DNA of 64,000 bases from Lentzea jiangxiensis. GTDB lineage: Bacteria; Actinomycetota; Actinomycetes; Mycobacteriales; Pseudonocardiaceae. Made by a program: the position numbers and the translations under genes. Shown here in pieces: positions 27,298 to 35,998 of this stretch; position 1 is the first letter of the stretch, and each line of letters begins with the position of its first letter. Location: NCBI RefSeq assembly GCF_900104175.1, contig NZ_FNIX01000010.1:124001-188000 (forward strand), in the 5' to 3' direction. The notes under the pieces were generated by a model. That model made no database searches. It saw only the letters and a list, made by a program, of their open reading frames with translations, and was not told the origin of the DNA.

Positions 27298-28245
27298 TTA
27301 CGGGCGCGAGGTGAGGTAGCCGCCCATGTTCTTGAAGTACTCGTGCGCCTCGAGCTCCACGCCGTCGGCGGTGCGAACCTTCTTGACCAGCAACGCCTTG
27401 CTGCGGCCACGGCGGGCCTCGGCTCCCGCGACGATCGCGACACCGTCACCCTCGCGGTAGAAGATCCGGCCGGGGGTGCCGCCGTAGACCGCGGAGGAGA
27501 CGTCCGCCTCGATGATCTCCAGCCGCCGGCCGCGGTGGAAGCAGAACGCGCTCGGGTACGGCGCGCACTGCGCGCGCACCAGGCGGTCCAGTTCCTCGGC
27601 GGTCCAGGTGAAGTCGATGCGCAGGTCCTCCTCCGCGCGCTTGTGGAAGAACGAAGCCTGCGAACGGTCCTGCTTGGTGAAGTCCGTGCGACCGGAGGCG
27701 ATCTCGGCGAGGCCGTCGACGGTGATCGGGCCGAAGAGCTCCAGCGTCTTCTCGAACAGGACCGCGGTCGTGTCGCGCGGGCCGACCGGGACCGAGCGCT
27801 GCAGCACGATGTCGCCGGCGTCGAGCGTGTCGTCCATCATGTGGGCCGTCACGCCGACTTCCTTCTCGTCGTTGAGAAGCGCCCAGATCAACGGCGAGAA
27901 GCCCGCGTACTTCGGCAGGAGCGAGTCGTGCACGTTCAACGTGCCGTGCTTGGGCAGGGCGAAGACCTGCGGCGGGATCCAGGTGCGCCAGTTGCACGCG
28001 ACGATCACGTCCGGCTCCGCGGCCTTGAGGGCGTCGAGCAGCTCCTGGTCTTCCGGACGCTCGCGGACGAGGACGTCGACGCCGTTCTCGCGCGCCAGGT
28101 CCTCGACCGAATCGCTCCAGACCTTCTCGTACGCACCCTCACCCCTCGGGTGGGTCACCACCAGGACGACCTCGTGCTCGGACGCCAAAAGTGCCTGCAG
28201 GGTGCGATGACCCCAGGTCTGGAACCCGAACATGACGACCCTCAT
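27298..28245 (-). CDS. N5-hydroxyornithine formyltransferase-like protein (siderophore biosynthesis)
   Basis: 315 residues of the methionyl-tRNA formyltransferase fold. The catalytic Asn/His/Asp set is visible in ACNWRTWIPP, LNVHDSLLPKYAG and TLDAGDIV. A C-terminal OB-like domain follows (GRRLEIIEADV onward). Its position divergent from ornithine N5-monooxygenase and its iron boxes indicate that it formylates N5-hydroxyornithine for a hydroxamate siderophore, as in coelichelin-type pathways, rather than initiator tRNA. ATG 28245 has AAGGAGG eight bases upstream. Confidence 0.88.
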   Translation of the reverse strand: MRVVMFGFQTWGHRTLQALLASEHEVVLVVTHPRGEGAYEKVWSDSVEDLARENGVDVLVRERPEDQELLDALKAAEPDVIVACNWRTWIPPQVFALPKHGTLNVHDSLLPKYAGFSPLIWALLNDEKEVGVTAHMMDDTLDAGDIVLQRSVPVGPRDTTAVLFEKTLELFGPITVDGLAEIASGRTDFTKQDRSQASFFHKRAEEDLRIDFTWTAEELDRLVRAQCAPYPSAFCFHRGRRLEIIEADVSSAVYGGTPGRIFYREGDGVAIVAGAEARRGRSKALLVKKVRTADGVELEAHEYFKNMGGYLTSRP

Positions 28246-28273
28246 GGGGGTGTCCTCCTTCACTTCGGTGCGT

Positions 28274-28327
28274 TACGGTCAGGCTAACCTAACTGACGGC
28301 TTGCCAAGGTAGCTTAGGCTGCCCTAA
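28274..28327. promoter_or_regulatory. Two iron boxes (IdeR/DmdR type) between siderophore genes
   Basis: Compared with the 19-base consensus TTAGGTTAGGCTAACCTAA, 28274-28292 matches 16 positions and 28309-28327 matches 15. The second box fills the spacer and overlaps the -10 TAAGTT (28325-28330) of the monooxygenase; a -35 TTGCCA lies at 28301-28306. The first box covers the likely promoter of the formyltransferase. Repression by iron-loaded IdeR/DmdR is therefore expected in both directions. Confidence 0.8.
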
Positions 28328-28338
28328 GTTCGGTGCTC

Positions 28339-29589
28339 ATGCATCCGATCTACGACATCGTCGGTATCGGGTTCGGTCCCTCGAACCTGGCACTCGCCAT
28401 CGCTCTGACCGAGCACAACGAGCAGGCCGAAACCCCCGTCACCGCGGTGTTCCTGGAACGCCAGCAGGCGTTCGGCTGGCATCGGGGCATGCTGCTCGAC
28501 GACGCCACCATGCAGGTCTCCTTCCTCAAGGACCTGGTCACGATGAGGAACCCGGCCAGCCGCTTCTCGTTCCTGTGCTACCTGCGCGACCGCGGCCGGC
28601 TGATCGACTTCGTCAACCACAAGAACCTGTTCCCGCTGCGCGTCGAGTTCCACGACTACTTCGAGTGGGCGGCCGCCCAGGTCGACGACGTGGTCTCCTA
28701 CGGCACCGAAGCCGTTGGCGTGGAAGCGATCCAGGACGACCTGTTCGAGGTGACGACGGCCACGGGTGACGTGTACCACGCCCGCAACCTCGTCTTCGCC
28801 ACCGGACTGCGCCCGACCGTGCCCGAGGGCATCACCCTGTCGGACCGCGTCTGGCACAACAGCGAGTTCCTGCACCGCGTCGGCGAGCTCACCGACCCGG
28901 AGCGCTGCGTCGTCGTGGGCGCCGGGCAGAGCGCGGCGGAGGCCGTGGCGTACCTGCACCGCGAGTTCCCGCGTACCGAGGTGTGCTCGGTGTTCTCCCG
29001 CTACGGCTACTCCCCCGCGGACGACAGCTCGTTCGCGAACCGGATCTTCGACCCCGAGGCCGTCGACCACTACTTCGACGCACCGGACGCCGTCAAGCGG
29101 CGACTGATGGAGTACCACCGCAACACCAACTACTCCGTCGTCGACGTCGACCTGATCGCGCAGCTCTACCGCACCACGTACCGGGAGAAGGTGCTCGGCA
29201 CCGAGCGCCTGAGGATGATGAAGATGACCCGGCTCGTCGCGGTCGAGGAGACCCAGGACGGCGCCCGCGCGGTGATCCAGTCGCTGGTCACCGGCGAGCA
29301 GGAGTTCGTCGACACCGACCTCGTGCTGCTCGCGACCGGCTACGACGAGGCCATGCCGATGCTCGGCTCGCTGGACGAGATGTGCGCACGGGACGAGGCC
29401 GGTCGTCTGGTCGTGGGCCGCGACTACCGCCTGCAGTCGTCGCTCAAGGGCGGCATCTACCTGCAGGGTGGCACTGAGCACTCGCACGGCATCACGTCGT
29501 CGTTGCTGTCGAACGTCGCGGTTCGATCGGGTGAAATCCTGGCTTCGGTGCTCACCCACACCCCTGTGCCGGTCCTCGCGACCGCGTAG
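28339..29589 (+). CDS. L-ornithine N5-monooxygenase (siderophore biosynthesis)
   Basis: 416 residues. FAD motif GIGFGPSNLALAIAL near residue 10, substrate-side segment MQVSFLKDLVTMRNPASRFSF, NADPH motif VVVGAGQSAAEAVAYL, and the C-terminal LLATGYDEAMP plus HGITSSLLSNVAVRSGEIL typical of ornithine/lysine N-hydroxylases. It makes N5-hydroxyornithine, substrate of the divergent formyltransferase. ATG 28339 lies eight bases after a TAAGTT -10; GTG 28333 is also in frame. Its expression should rise when iron is low. Confidence 0.93.
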   Translation: MHPIYDIVGIGFGPSNLALAIALTEHNEQAETPVTAVFLERQQAFGWHRGMLLDDATMQVSFLKDLVTMRNPASRFSFLCYLRDRGRLIDFVNHKNLFPLRVEFHDYFEWAAAQVDDVVSYGTEAVGVEAIQDDLFEVTTATGDVYHARNLVFATGLRPTVPEGITLSDRVWHNSEFLHRVGELTDPERCVVVGAGQSAAEAVAYLHREFPRTEVCSVFSRYGYSPADDSSFANRIFDPEAVDHYFDAPDAVKRRLMEYHRNTNYSVVDVDLIAQLYRTTYREKVLGTERLRMMKMTRLVAVEETQDGARAVIQSLVTGEQEFVDTDLVLLATGYDEAMPMLGSLDEMCARDEAGRLVVGRDYRLQSSLKGGIYLQGGTEHSHGITSSLLSNVAVRSGEILASVLTHTPVPVLATA

Positions 29590-29599
29590 GACCCACCAG

Positions 29600-31135
29600 G
29601 TGGAACTCGACCTGAAGCTGACGGGCTGCCGGACCATCACGATGGACCCGGCACGCCCCGCCGCGCACACCATCGGCATCTGGCAGGGCCGCATCGCCGG
29701 GCTGGACGAGCAGGTCGCGGACCTGCCGGCCGCCGAGACCGTGGACCTCGGCGGCGCCGTGGTGCTCCCCGGTTTCATCGACGCCCACACGCACCTCGCG
29801 TGGAACGGCCGACGCACGATCGACATCACCGGCCTGGCGACCGCGGCCGCCGTCCTCGACCGCCTCGCCGGCGCTCCCGGCACCGGCTGGATCGAGGCGT
29901 CCGGCTACGACCGGCGGATCATGGACTCCCCGCTCACGGCCGCCGACCTCGACCGGATCAGCGGCGACAGGCCCGTCTACGTCGCCGACCTGTCCGGCCA
30001 CGCGTGCGTCGTGAACTCCGCGGTGCTGCGGCGGCTGCCGGAGATCACGAGCGACGGCTGGCTCACCGAGAACGAGCAGCTGGCCGCGCGGACGTTGCGC
30101 CTGCCGTACTCGCTCGACGAGATTACCGCCGAGCTGCACGAGAGCGCACGGCAGGTGCTCGCCGAGGGCGTCACGATGTGCGCGGAGGCGGGCATCGGCG
30201 CGGGCCTGATCGCCAGCAGCCCGCTCGAGGCCGCCGCGTACCAGCGCGCCCGGCTGCCGATCCGCGTGCAGCTCATGGTGTCCGCGCACGTCCTGCACGA
30301 CGTCGCCGCCGATCCGGCCGACCGGATCCCGCGCGCGATCGACCTGGGCCTGCACACCGGGTTCGGCGACGACATGCTGTCGTTGGGCGCCATGAAGCTG
30401 TGGACCGACGGCGGCATGATCGCGCGCACGGCCGCGTTGACCGAGCCGTACGCGGGCACGGACAACGCGGGTCAGCTCGCCGAGTCCGAGGAGCTCATGC
30501 GGGCGGCGATCGTCGACGGGCACCACGCGGGCTGGCAGCTCGCGATCCACGCGATCGGCGACCGCGCCATCGACTTCACCCTGGACGCCGTGGCCGAGGC
30601 GCAACGGCAGCGCCCACGCCCGGACGCCCGGCACCGCGTCGAGCACTGCGGCCTGGTCCGCCCCGACCAGCTCGAGCGGATCGCGGCCCTGGGGCTGGTT
30701 CCCGTCGTGCAGCCGACGTTCCTGCACGCGTACGGCGACGACTACAGCGAGATCATGGGCGAGGAGCGGGCGCCGTGGCTGTACCGCGGCAGGTCGTTCC
30801 TCGACCGCGGGATCACCGTCGCGGGCAGCTCGGACCGGCCGGTGGCGGACGGGGCGCCGTTGCGCGCCATCGAGTTCATGGTGCGGCGGCGGTCGTCCGG
30901 CGGCCGCGCGGTCGGCCCGGACGAGGCGATCACCGTCGAGGAGGCGATCCGCGCCTACACCCTCGGCAGCGCCTACGCGTGCCGCAAGGAGCACGTGCTG
31001 GGCAGCCTCACGCCCGGCAAGCTCGCGGACCTCGTGGTGCTCGGCGACGACCCGCGCACCAGCGACGCGATCGCGGACATCCCCGTGCTGGCCACGATGG
31101 TCGGCGGTGCCTTCAGCTTTCAGCGATCTTCTTGA
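29600..31135 (+). CDS. YtcJ-like amidohydrolase
   Basis: 511 residues of the metal-dependent amidohydrolase superfamily. The metal-binding HTH is in GFIDAHTHLAW, with LHTGFGDDMLSLGAMKLWTDGG, HAIGDRAID and HRVEHCGLV downstream and the C-terminal LGSLTPGKLADLVVLGDDP beta-sandwich. Substrate of YtcJ-type enzymes is generally unknown. GTG 29600 starts 11 bases after the monooxygenase stop, suggesting cotranscription and hence iron control, although a role in siderophore metabolism is not established. The 3' end overlaps the convergent ArsR gene. Confidence 0.9.
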   Translation: MELDLKLTGCRTITMDPARPAAHTIGIWQGRIAGLDEQVADLPAAETVDLGGAVVLPGFIDAHTHLAWNGRRTIDITGLATAAAVLDRLAGAPGTGWIEASGYDRRIMDSPLTAADLDRISGDRPVYVADLSGHACVVNSAVLRRLPEITSDGWLTENEQLAARTLRLPYSLDEITAELHESARQVLAEGVTMCAEAGIGAGLIASSPLEAAAYQRARLPIRVQLMVSAHVLHDVAADPADRIPRAIDLGLHTGFGDDMLSLGAMKLWTDGGMIARTAALTEPYAGTDNAGQLAESEELMRAAIVDGHHAGWQLAIHAIGDRAIDFTLDAVAEAQRQRPRPDARHRVEHCGLVRPDQLERIAALGLVPVVQPTFLHAYGDDYSEIMGEERAPWLYRGRSFLDRGITVAGSSDRPVADGAPLRAIEFMVRRRSSGGRAVGPDEAITVEEAIRAYTLGSAYACRKEHVLGSLTPGKLADLVVLGDDPRTSDAIADIPVLATMVGGAFSFQRSS

Positions 31136-31424
31136 TGGCCGCCAGCCTCGCGTCCCACTGGGAGGCGAGGCCGGCCATCCAGGTGGCCGTGGCGTCCAGC
31201 GCACCGGACCGGACGGAAAAGTTGTTCTCCCGGCCGGCGCGTTCGGACGCCACCAGCTCCGCCCTCTCCAGCACGGCCAGGTGCTTCACGATCGCCTGCC
31301 TGCTCACCGGCAGCTCGGTCGCGAGCGCCGACGCCGACACGGCGCCCTTCGCGGCGACCAGGTCGAGGATCCGTCGGCGCATCGGATCGGCGAGCGCGGC
31401 CAGCACGTCATCGACCTGACTCAC
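31113..31424 (-). CDS. ArsR family transcriptional regulator
   Basis: 103 residues: a compact winged helix (DVLAALADPMRRRILDLVAAKGAVSASALATELPVSRQAIVKHLAVLERAELV) with an aromatic C-terminal helix (ATWMAGLASQWDARLAAIKK). No metal-binding cysteines, as in the ArsR subgroup that pairs with AHSA1 proteins. The start GTG 31424 overlaps the stop of the AHSA1 gene (GTGA), so the two are cotranscribed with the regulator second. Confidence 0.9.
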   Translation of the reverse strand: MSQVDDVLAALADPMRRRILDLVAAKGAVSASALATELPVSRQAIVKHLAVLERAELVASERAGRENNFSVRSGALDATATWMAGLASQWDARLAAIKKIAES

Positions 31425-31855
31425 TTCTCCAGGTGCTCCCGCAGCTCGTCGAGTTCGTGGCCCCAGCCGTCGACGTTGCCGGACGCGTACCGCTCCTGCT
31501 CCTCCGACGGCAGGTCGAGCCGCGTGAACCCGCTCTCCACGACCCGCAGCAGCGTGCCGCCGTCCTGCGGGACGAGCGTGAACTCGACCAGCGTCGCGTT
31601 GCCGGGCACCGGATCCGGCCCGAGCGGACCCGACCAGCGCCACGACAGGAACGTCTCGGGCTCGACCACCTCGATGATCGCACGCCCGGTGCCGTGCTCG
31701 GTCCACGTGAGGGTGACCTCTCCGCCGGGCGCCAGCTCCGACACCGTCGCCCCCGCGTCGCCGAACCACGTGCCGAGGTGCCCGGCCGAGGTCAGCGCGG
31801 TCCAGACGCGCGAGGGCGACGCGTTGACCAGCACGTCGCGTTCGATCCGGTCCAC
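31421..31855 (-). CDS. SRPBCC/AHSA1 family protein
   Basis: 144 residues of the START/Bet v1-like AHSA1 fold: ERDVLVNASPSRVWTALTSAGHLGTWFGD, EVTLTWTEHGTG, FLSWRWSGP, LVEFTLVPQDGGTLLRVVESGF and the final WGHELDELREHL helix. GTG 31855 follows GGAGGTGGCGAG. Partner of the ArsR protein; the family binds hydrophobic ligands or acts with stress responses, but the substrate is unknown. Confidence 0.9.
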   Translation of the reverse strand: MDRIERDVLVNASPSRVWTALTSAGHLGTWFGDAGATVSELAPGGEVTLTWTEHGTGRAIIEVVEPETFLSWRWSGPLGPDPVPGNATLVEFTLVPQDGGTLLRVVESGFTRLDLPSEEQERYASGNVDGWGHELDELREHLEK

Positions 31856-31868
31856 CTCGCCACCTCCT

Positions 31869-31884
31869 GCAACCAAGCGGTTGC
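31869..31884. promoter_or_regulatory. Operator upstream of the AHSA1-arsR pair
   Basis: GCAACC-AAGC-GGTTGC, a perfect inverted repeat ending 14 bases before the GTG and next to the ribosome site. Its form and position fit ArsR-family autoregulation. Confidence 0.6.
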
Positions 31885-31892
31885 GGAACAGG

Positions 31893-32762
31893 TTACTGCA
31901 GGTGGAACGTGGCGGCCAGCGTGGTGAGCCGGTCGGTGATGTCGGCGTGGACGTTGGTGCGGCGGACCCAGTTCCCACTGCCCGACGCCGCCGACGGTGC
32001 CGCCCCGAGAGGCGAGACGGCGTCCGTGACGCCGTACTCGAGCCGGTACGCCAGCACCGCGATCGCCGACTCCAGCCAGAACGACGGGTCCGGCGTGGGG
32101 ATCTCGCCCAGGCCGACCCGGAACCACACGGGCATCCGCGCGTACTGCCCGAGCGCCGCGGAGATCCGCCGCGCCGCCGCTTCCCTGATCTCACCCCGGG
32201 CCTTGTCGCCCGCGAGCACGGCCTCGGTGCGCCACTCCTCCCCCGCGGCGTCCTCGTCGGCCGCGAGCCGCTCGGCCGCCCGCCGCGCGCCGGCCTCGTT
32301 CGCGTTGATCAGCCACTCCATCTGGCGCACCTCGTGCGACAGCGCGTCCCGTTCGAACCGGGGCACCCGCCCGCCGTCCAACCTGGACCGGGCCTCGTCC
32401 CGCCGGGCCTTGAGCCCGTCGAACTCGAGCACCTGCTGCCTCAGCTCGACCCGCGCGGGGTCGGCGAGGATCTCCTGCTCGGCGTCCCAAGCCCTGCGCA
32501 GCACCTCGACCAGCGGCGCGATGTCGCCGGCCACCGCGTCGAGGTCGGCCAGCGGCCCGTCCCCGGCACCGGACAATCGCCGCTCGAGCACCGTGAGCCG
32601 GGCCGTGACGCGCTCGAGCTCCGCCGTGAGCTGACCGACGTGGCTGATCAAGGTCGCGACCTGCGGCTCGACCGCGTCGAGCCGTTCCTTCTCCGTGGGC
32701 ACGCGACCAGCGAACCCGACCAGGGCGGCCCCGCCAAGGCGGTGACCACCTTTTGCACGCAT
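31893..32762 (-). CDS. Coiled-coil hypothetical protein
   Basis: Up to 289 residues from ATG 32762 (other in-frame starts at 32819 and 32702). The N-terminal third forms a coiled coil (EPQVATLISHVGQLTAELERVTARLTVLERRL) and the middle is a long charged helical region. The C-terminal part (FRVGLGEIPTPDPSFWLESAIAVLAYRLEYGVTD) is more compact. Found just before a gene with its own divergent promoter. No family recognised; the start is uncertain. Confidence 0.62.
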   Translation of the reverse strand: MRAKGGHRLGGAALVGFAGRVPTEKERLDAVEPQVATLISHVGQLTAELERVTARLTVLERRLSGAGDGPLADLDAVAGDIAPLVEVLRRAWDAEQEILADPARVELRQQVLEFDGLKARRDEARSRLDGGRVPRFERDALSHEVRQMEWLINANEAGARRAAERLAADEDAAGEEWRTEAVLAGDKARGEIREAAARRISAALGQYARMPVWFRVGLGEIPTPDPSFWLESAIAVLAYRLEYGVTDAVSPLGAAPSAASGSGNWVRRTNVHADITDRLTTLAATFHLQ

Positions 32763-32854
32763 TGGAGACGCACTTCCGCCCGACCGAGGAACCCCGCTCT
32801 CACACACCGTCACGACCATGAGTGAACCGGGGCAAAACGAGGTATTAATGACAA

Positions 32855-34327
32855 ATGGCGACCTCTACGACGGAGACCGAACGCAAGTACGAGGCCCCAT
32901 CAGACGCGAGTCTGCCGGACCTCACCGAGATCACCGGCGTGGCCACCGGTCCGGAGGAGTTCGACCTCGAAGCCACGTACTTCGACACGGACGACTACCG
33001 GCTGGCCCGCGCCGGCGTGACCCTGCGCAGGCGCGTCGGCGGCGCGGACGAGGGCTGGCACCTGAAGCTCCCGGCAGGTGAGGACTCCCGCCAGGAGCTC
33101 CGGGTCCCCCTGGGCCGCGCGACGAAGAAACCCCCGAAAGACCTCGCCTCCCTGGTCCGCGCCCACACGAGGGGCAACGCCCTCACCCCGGTCGCCGAGA
33201 TCCGCACCAACCGCCGCCGCTGGCAGCTGTCCAACGGCGACGGCGACATGCTCGCCGAGGTCGTCGACGACGTCGTCACCGCGCAAACCCTGGGCTCCTC
33301 GACCACCACGAGCTCGTGGCGCGAGATCGAGGTCGAACTGGGCGAGAGCGGCGACCGCGAGCTCCTCGACACCGTGGAACGCCACCTGGGCGACGCGGGC
33401 ATCGTCCCGTCGTCCTCGAAGTCCAAGCTCTCGCAGGTGATCGGCATCCGGCGGGACTCCGGCCCCGCCCTCGGCAAGAAGCCGACGGCAGGCGACGTGG
33501 TCCTCGCCTACCTCTACGACCAACGAGCGGCCCTGCAGAACCAGGACCCGCGAGTCCGCCGCAACGAGCACGACGCCGTCCACCAGATGCGGGTGGCCAC
33601 CCGCCGCATGCGCTCGGCGCTGCAGGCCTTCGGCAAGATCTTGGACCGGGAACGAACCCGAGCCCTCACCGACGAACTGAAGTGGCTCGCCGGAGTCCTC
33701 GGCACCTCCCGCGACCTGGAGGTGCTCCGCAAGCGCTTCGAAGACGGCCTCCACGCCCTCCCACCGGAACTGGTGCTCGGCGACGTCGCGGCCCGCCTGA
33801 CGCGACACTTCGCCCCGCTGGAAGCCAAAGCGCACAACGACTCCGTGGCGGCGCTCGACAGCAAGCGCTACTTCGCGCTCCTGGCGAGCATCGACACCCT
33901 CCTGACCGAGCCACCCCTGACCGGCAAAGCCTCGGGCAAGGCCAAGGACGTCCTCCCCGGCCTGGTGGAAAAGGCCCGCCACCGCCTCGACGTCCGCGTG
34001 GAAGCCGCCCTGGCCACCACCGACAGCGACGAACCCCTGCACGAGGCCCGCAAAGCAGCCAAACGCCTCCGCTACTCGGCCGAGGTGGCCGAACCGGCCC
34101 TCGGCAAGCACGCCGAGTCCCTCCGCAAGCGGGCCAAGGACGTCACCACCCTGCTGGGCGACCACCAGGACTCGGTGGTGGCCCGCCCGGTGCTCCTGGA
34201 CCTGGGCAGGGGCGACGAGAACGGCTTCACCTTCGGCCTGCTGTACGGCAAAGAGGTGGAGCTGGCGCACAAGACGGAAGCAGACCTCCCCGCCCTGTGG
34301 CGCAAGCTGAGCAAAGAACACCTCTGA
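32855..34327 (+). CDS. CYTH and CHAD domain protein
   Basis: 490 residues. The CYTH domain (about 1-200) has the ExExK-type start ETERKYE, EATYFDTDDYRL, TLRRRVGG, WHLKLPAG and WREIEVELGE, residues that bind metal and triphosphate. The CHAD domain (about 215-485) is helical with conserved histidines in HDAVHQMRVATRRMRSAL and DEPLHEARKAAKRLRYSAE, a polyphosphate-binding surface. The family is linked to inorganic polyphosphate; the exact reaction here is unknown. TATTAA lies six bases before the ATG. Confidence 0.93.
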   Translation: MATSTTETERKYEAPSDASLPDLTEITGVATGPEEFDLEATYFDTDDYRLARAGVTLRRRVGGADEGWHLKLPAGEDSRQELRVPLGRATKKPPKDLASLVRAHTRGNALTPVAEIRTNRRRWQLSNGDGDMLAEVVDDVVTAQTLGSSTTTSSWREIEVELGESGDRELLDTVERHLGDAGIVPSSSKSKLSQVIGIRRDSGPALGKKPTAGDVVLAYLYDQRAALQNQDPRVRRNEHDAVHQMRVATRRMRSALQAFGKILDRERTRALTDELKWLAGVLGTSRDLEVLRKRFEDGLHALPPELVLGDVAARLTRHFAPLEAKAHNDSVAALDSKRYFALLASIDTLLTEPPLTGKASGKAKDVLPGLVEKARHRLDVRVEAALATTDSDEPLHEARKAAKRLRYSAEVAEPALGKHAESLRKRAKDVTTLLGDHQDSVVARPVLLDLGRGDENGFTFGLLYGKEVELAHKTEADLPALWRKLSKEHL

Positions 34328-34414
34328 CCACGAGCAGTCCGGCAGCCCAACGCCCGCGATGCCGAAGCGACCAAGCGAAGACAAAGCCGAGCAGTCTTCC
34401 CACACGGCCCGGGT

Positions 34415-34451
34415 GGGGTGGCTTCGTCACGAGTCGTGACGAAGCCACCCC
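34415..34451. terminator. Long perfect stem-loop after the CYTH-CHAD gene
   Basis: GGGGTGGCTTCGTCACGA and its exact complement flank a single G (18-base arms). No U-tract follows, so it may act as an actinobacterial-type terminator or mRNA-end stabiliser. The rest of 34328-34519 shows no gene. Confidence 0.6.
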
Positions 34452-34519
34452 GAGCAGTAAAACCGGCACCCGACAACAAAACACGACCACCCAACGCAAC
34501 CAGCAGCAGGAGCGCCGAG

Positions 34520-35998
34520 GTGACCGAGAACCCCCTGCCCCACCTGGTCCCCCACCCGGTGAAGGTCACCCCGGCCCAAGGCACCCACACCCTCGCACCG
34601 GACACCACCGTCCAGGCCACCGCAGCCGCCCGAGAACCGGCAGAGCGCCTGGCAGAAGTACTCCGCCGTTCAACGAGGTTCGCACTGCCGGTCGACGACG
34701 CCACCGGCCGCATCCTCTTCACCGACGGCGCAGCCGAGGAACAGGGCACCGAGGGCTACCAACTGGACGTCACCCCGGACCAGATCACCATCAAGGCCAA
34801 CTCCCCAGCCGGCCACTTCAACGCCGTGGCCACCCTGCGCCAGCTGTTCGACCCCGAGATCGAAGCCCGGTCCCAGCGGCAAGGCCCCTGGCAGATCCCC
34901 GCGGTCAGCATCCGGGACCACCCCAGGTACCACCACAGGGGCGCGATGCTGGACGTGGCACGACACTTCTTCACCCCCGCCGAGGTCAAGCGCTACATCG
35001 ACCAGATCGCGGCCTACAAGATCAACTACCTCCACCTGCACCTGACCGACGACCAGGGCTGGCGCCTGGAGATCAAGAGCTGGCCCGACCTGACCAGGAC
35101 GGGCGGCTCGACAGAGGTGGGCGGCCGGACAGGCGACCTCCACTACACCCAGGCCGAGTACGAGGACCTGGTCGAGTACGCGGCGAACCGCGGTATCACG
35201 GTGATCCCGGAGATCGACATGCCCGGCCACACCAACGCGGCCCAGGCCAGCTACCCGGAGCTGAACGACGACGACAAGGCCAAGCCCCACTACACCGGCA
35301 CGGACGTGGGCTTCTCGTCCCTGGCCATCCACAAGGACGTCACCTACGCCTTCGTGGAAGACGTCATCCGGGAGGTAGCCGCGATGACTCCGGGCCCGTA
35401 CCTCCACATCGGCGGCGACGAAGCCCTTTCCACGCCGGAAGAGGACTACGCGACCTTCATGACGCGTGTGCTCCCACTGGTCAGGAAGTACGGCAAGACG
35501 GCCATCGGCTGGCACGAGTTCATCAAGACCAGCGACGACCCGGCGACGATCCCTCAGTTCTGGGCCACCACGACGACCGACGACAACGTGGCCGCGGCGG
35601 CGCAACGCGGCCACAAAGTCCTGATGTCCCCGGCCAACCACGTCTACCTGGACATCAAGTACGACGACACCACGCCCCTGGGCCTCACCTGGGCGGGCCT
35701 GGTCGACGTCAGGGACACCTACGACTGGAATCCCGGCGCCCACCTGGAGGGCGTGTCCGAGGAACACGTCCACGGCATCGAAGCTCCACTGTGGACGGAG
35801 ACCGTCACCACCTCGGCGGACGTCGAGCACATGGCATTCCCCAGGCTCGCCGCGGCGGCCGAACTCGCCTGGGCCCCGGCCGAGGTCCACGACTGGGAGG
35901 CGTTCGCCCCGCGGCTGGCCGCCCAGGCCGAGCGCTGGAGGGTCCAGGGCGTCAACTTCCACCCCAGCCCTCAGGTCCCCTGGCCCGACCGGGACTAG
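34520..35998 (+). CDS. Beta-N-acetylhexosaminidase (GH20)
   Basis: 492 residues. N-terminal GH20b domain to about residue 135, then the TIM barrel beginning YHHRGAMLDVARHFF with INYLHLHLTDDQGWRLEI, the catalytic pair D300-E301 in YLHIGGDEAL and the aromatic WAGLVDVRDTYDWNP segment; GH20 uses substrate-assisted catalysis via the N-acetyl group. It releases GlcNAc or GalNAc from chitin or peptidoglycan fragments. No signal peptide is visible, so it may act on imported oligosaccharides. GTG 34520 has AGGAG eight bases upstream. The end overlaps the convergent aldehyde dehydrogenase-like gene. Confidence 0.93.
   Translation: MTENPLPHLVPHPVKVTPAQGTHTLAPDTTVQATAAAREPAERLAEVLRRSTRFALPVDDATGRILFTDGAAEEQGTEGYQLDVTPDQITIKANSPAGHFNAVATLRQLFDPEIEARSQRQGPWQIPAVSIRDHPRYHHRGAMLDVARHFFTPAEVKRYIDQIAAYKINYLHLHLTDDQGWRLEIKSWPDLTRTGGSTEVGGRTGDLHYTQAEYEDLVEYAANRGITVIPEIDMPGHTNAAQASYPELNDDDKAKPHYTGTDVGFSSLAIHKDVTYAFVEDVIREVAAMTPGPYLHIGGDEALSTPEEDYATFMTRVLPLVRKYGKTAIGWHEFIKTSDDPATIPQFWATTTTDDNVAAAAQRGHKVLMSPANHVYLDIKYDDTTPLGLTWAGLVDVRDTYDWNPGAHLEGVSEEHVHGIEAPLWTETVTTSADVEHMAFPRLAAAAELAWAPAEVHDWEAFAPRLAAQAERWRVQGVNFHPSPQVPWPDRD

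Noticed and set aside
27298-28245. Housekeeping methionyl-tRNA formyltransferase
   Set aside because: The iron boxes and the divergent ornithine monooxygenase point to siderophore formylation, and def/fmt neighbours are absent.
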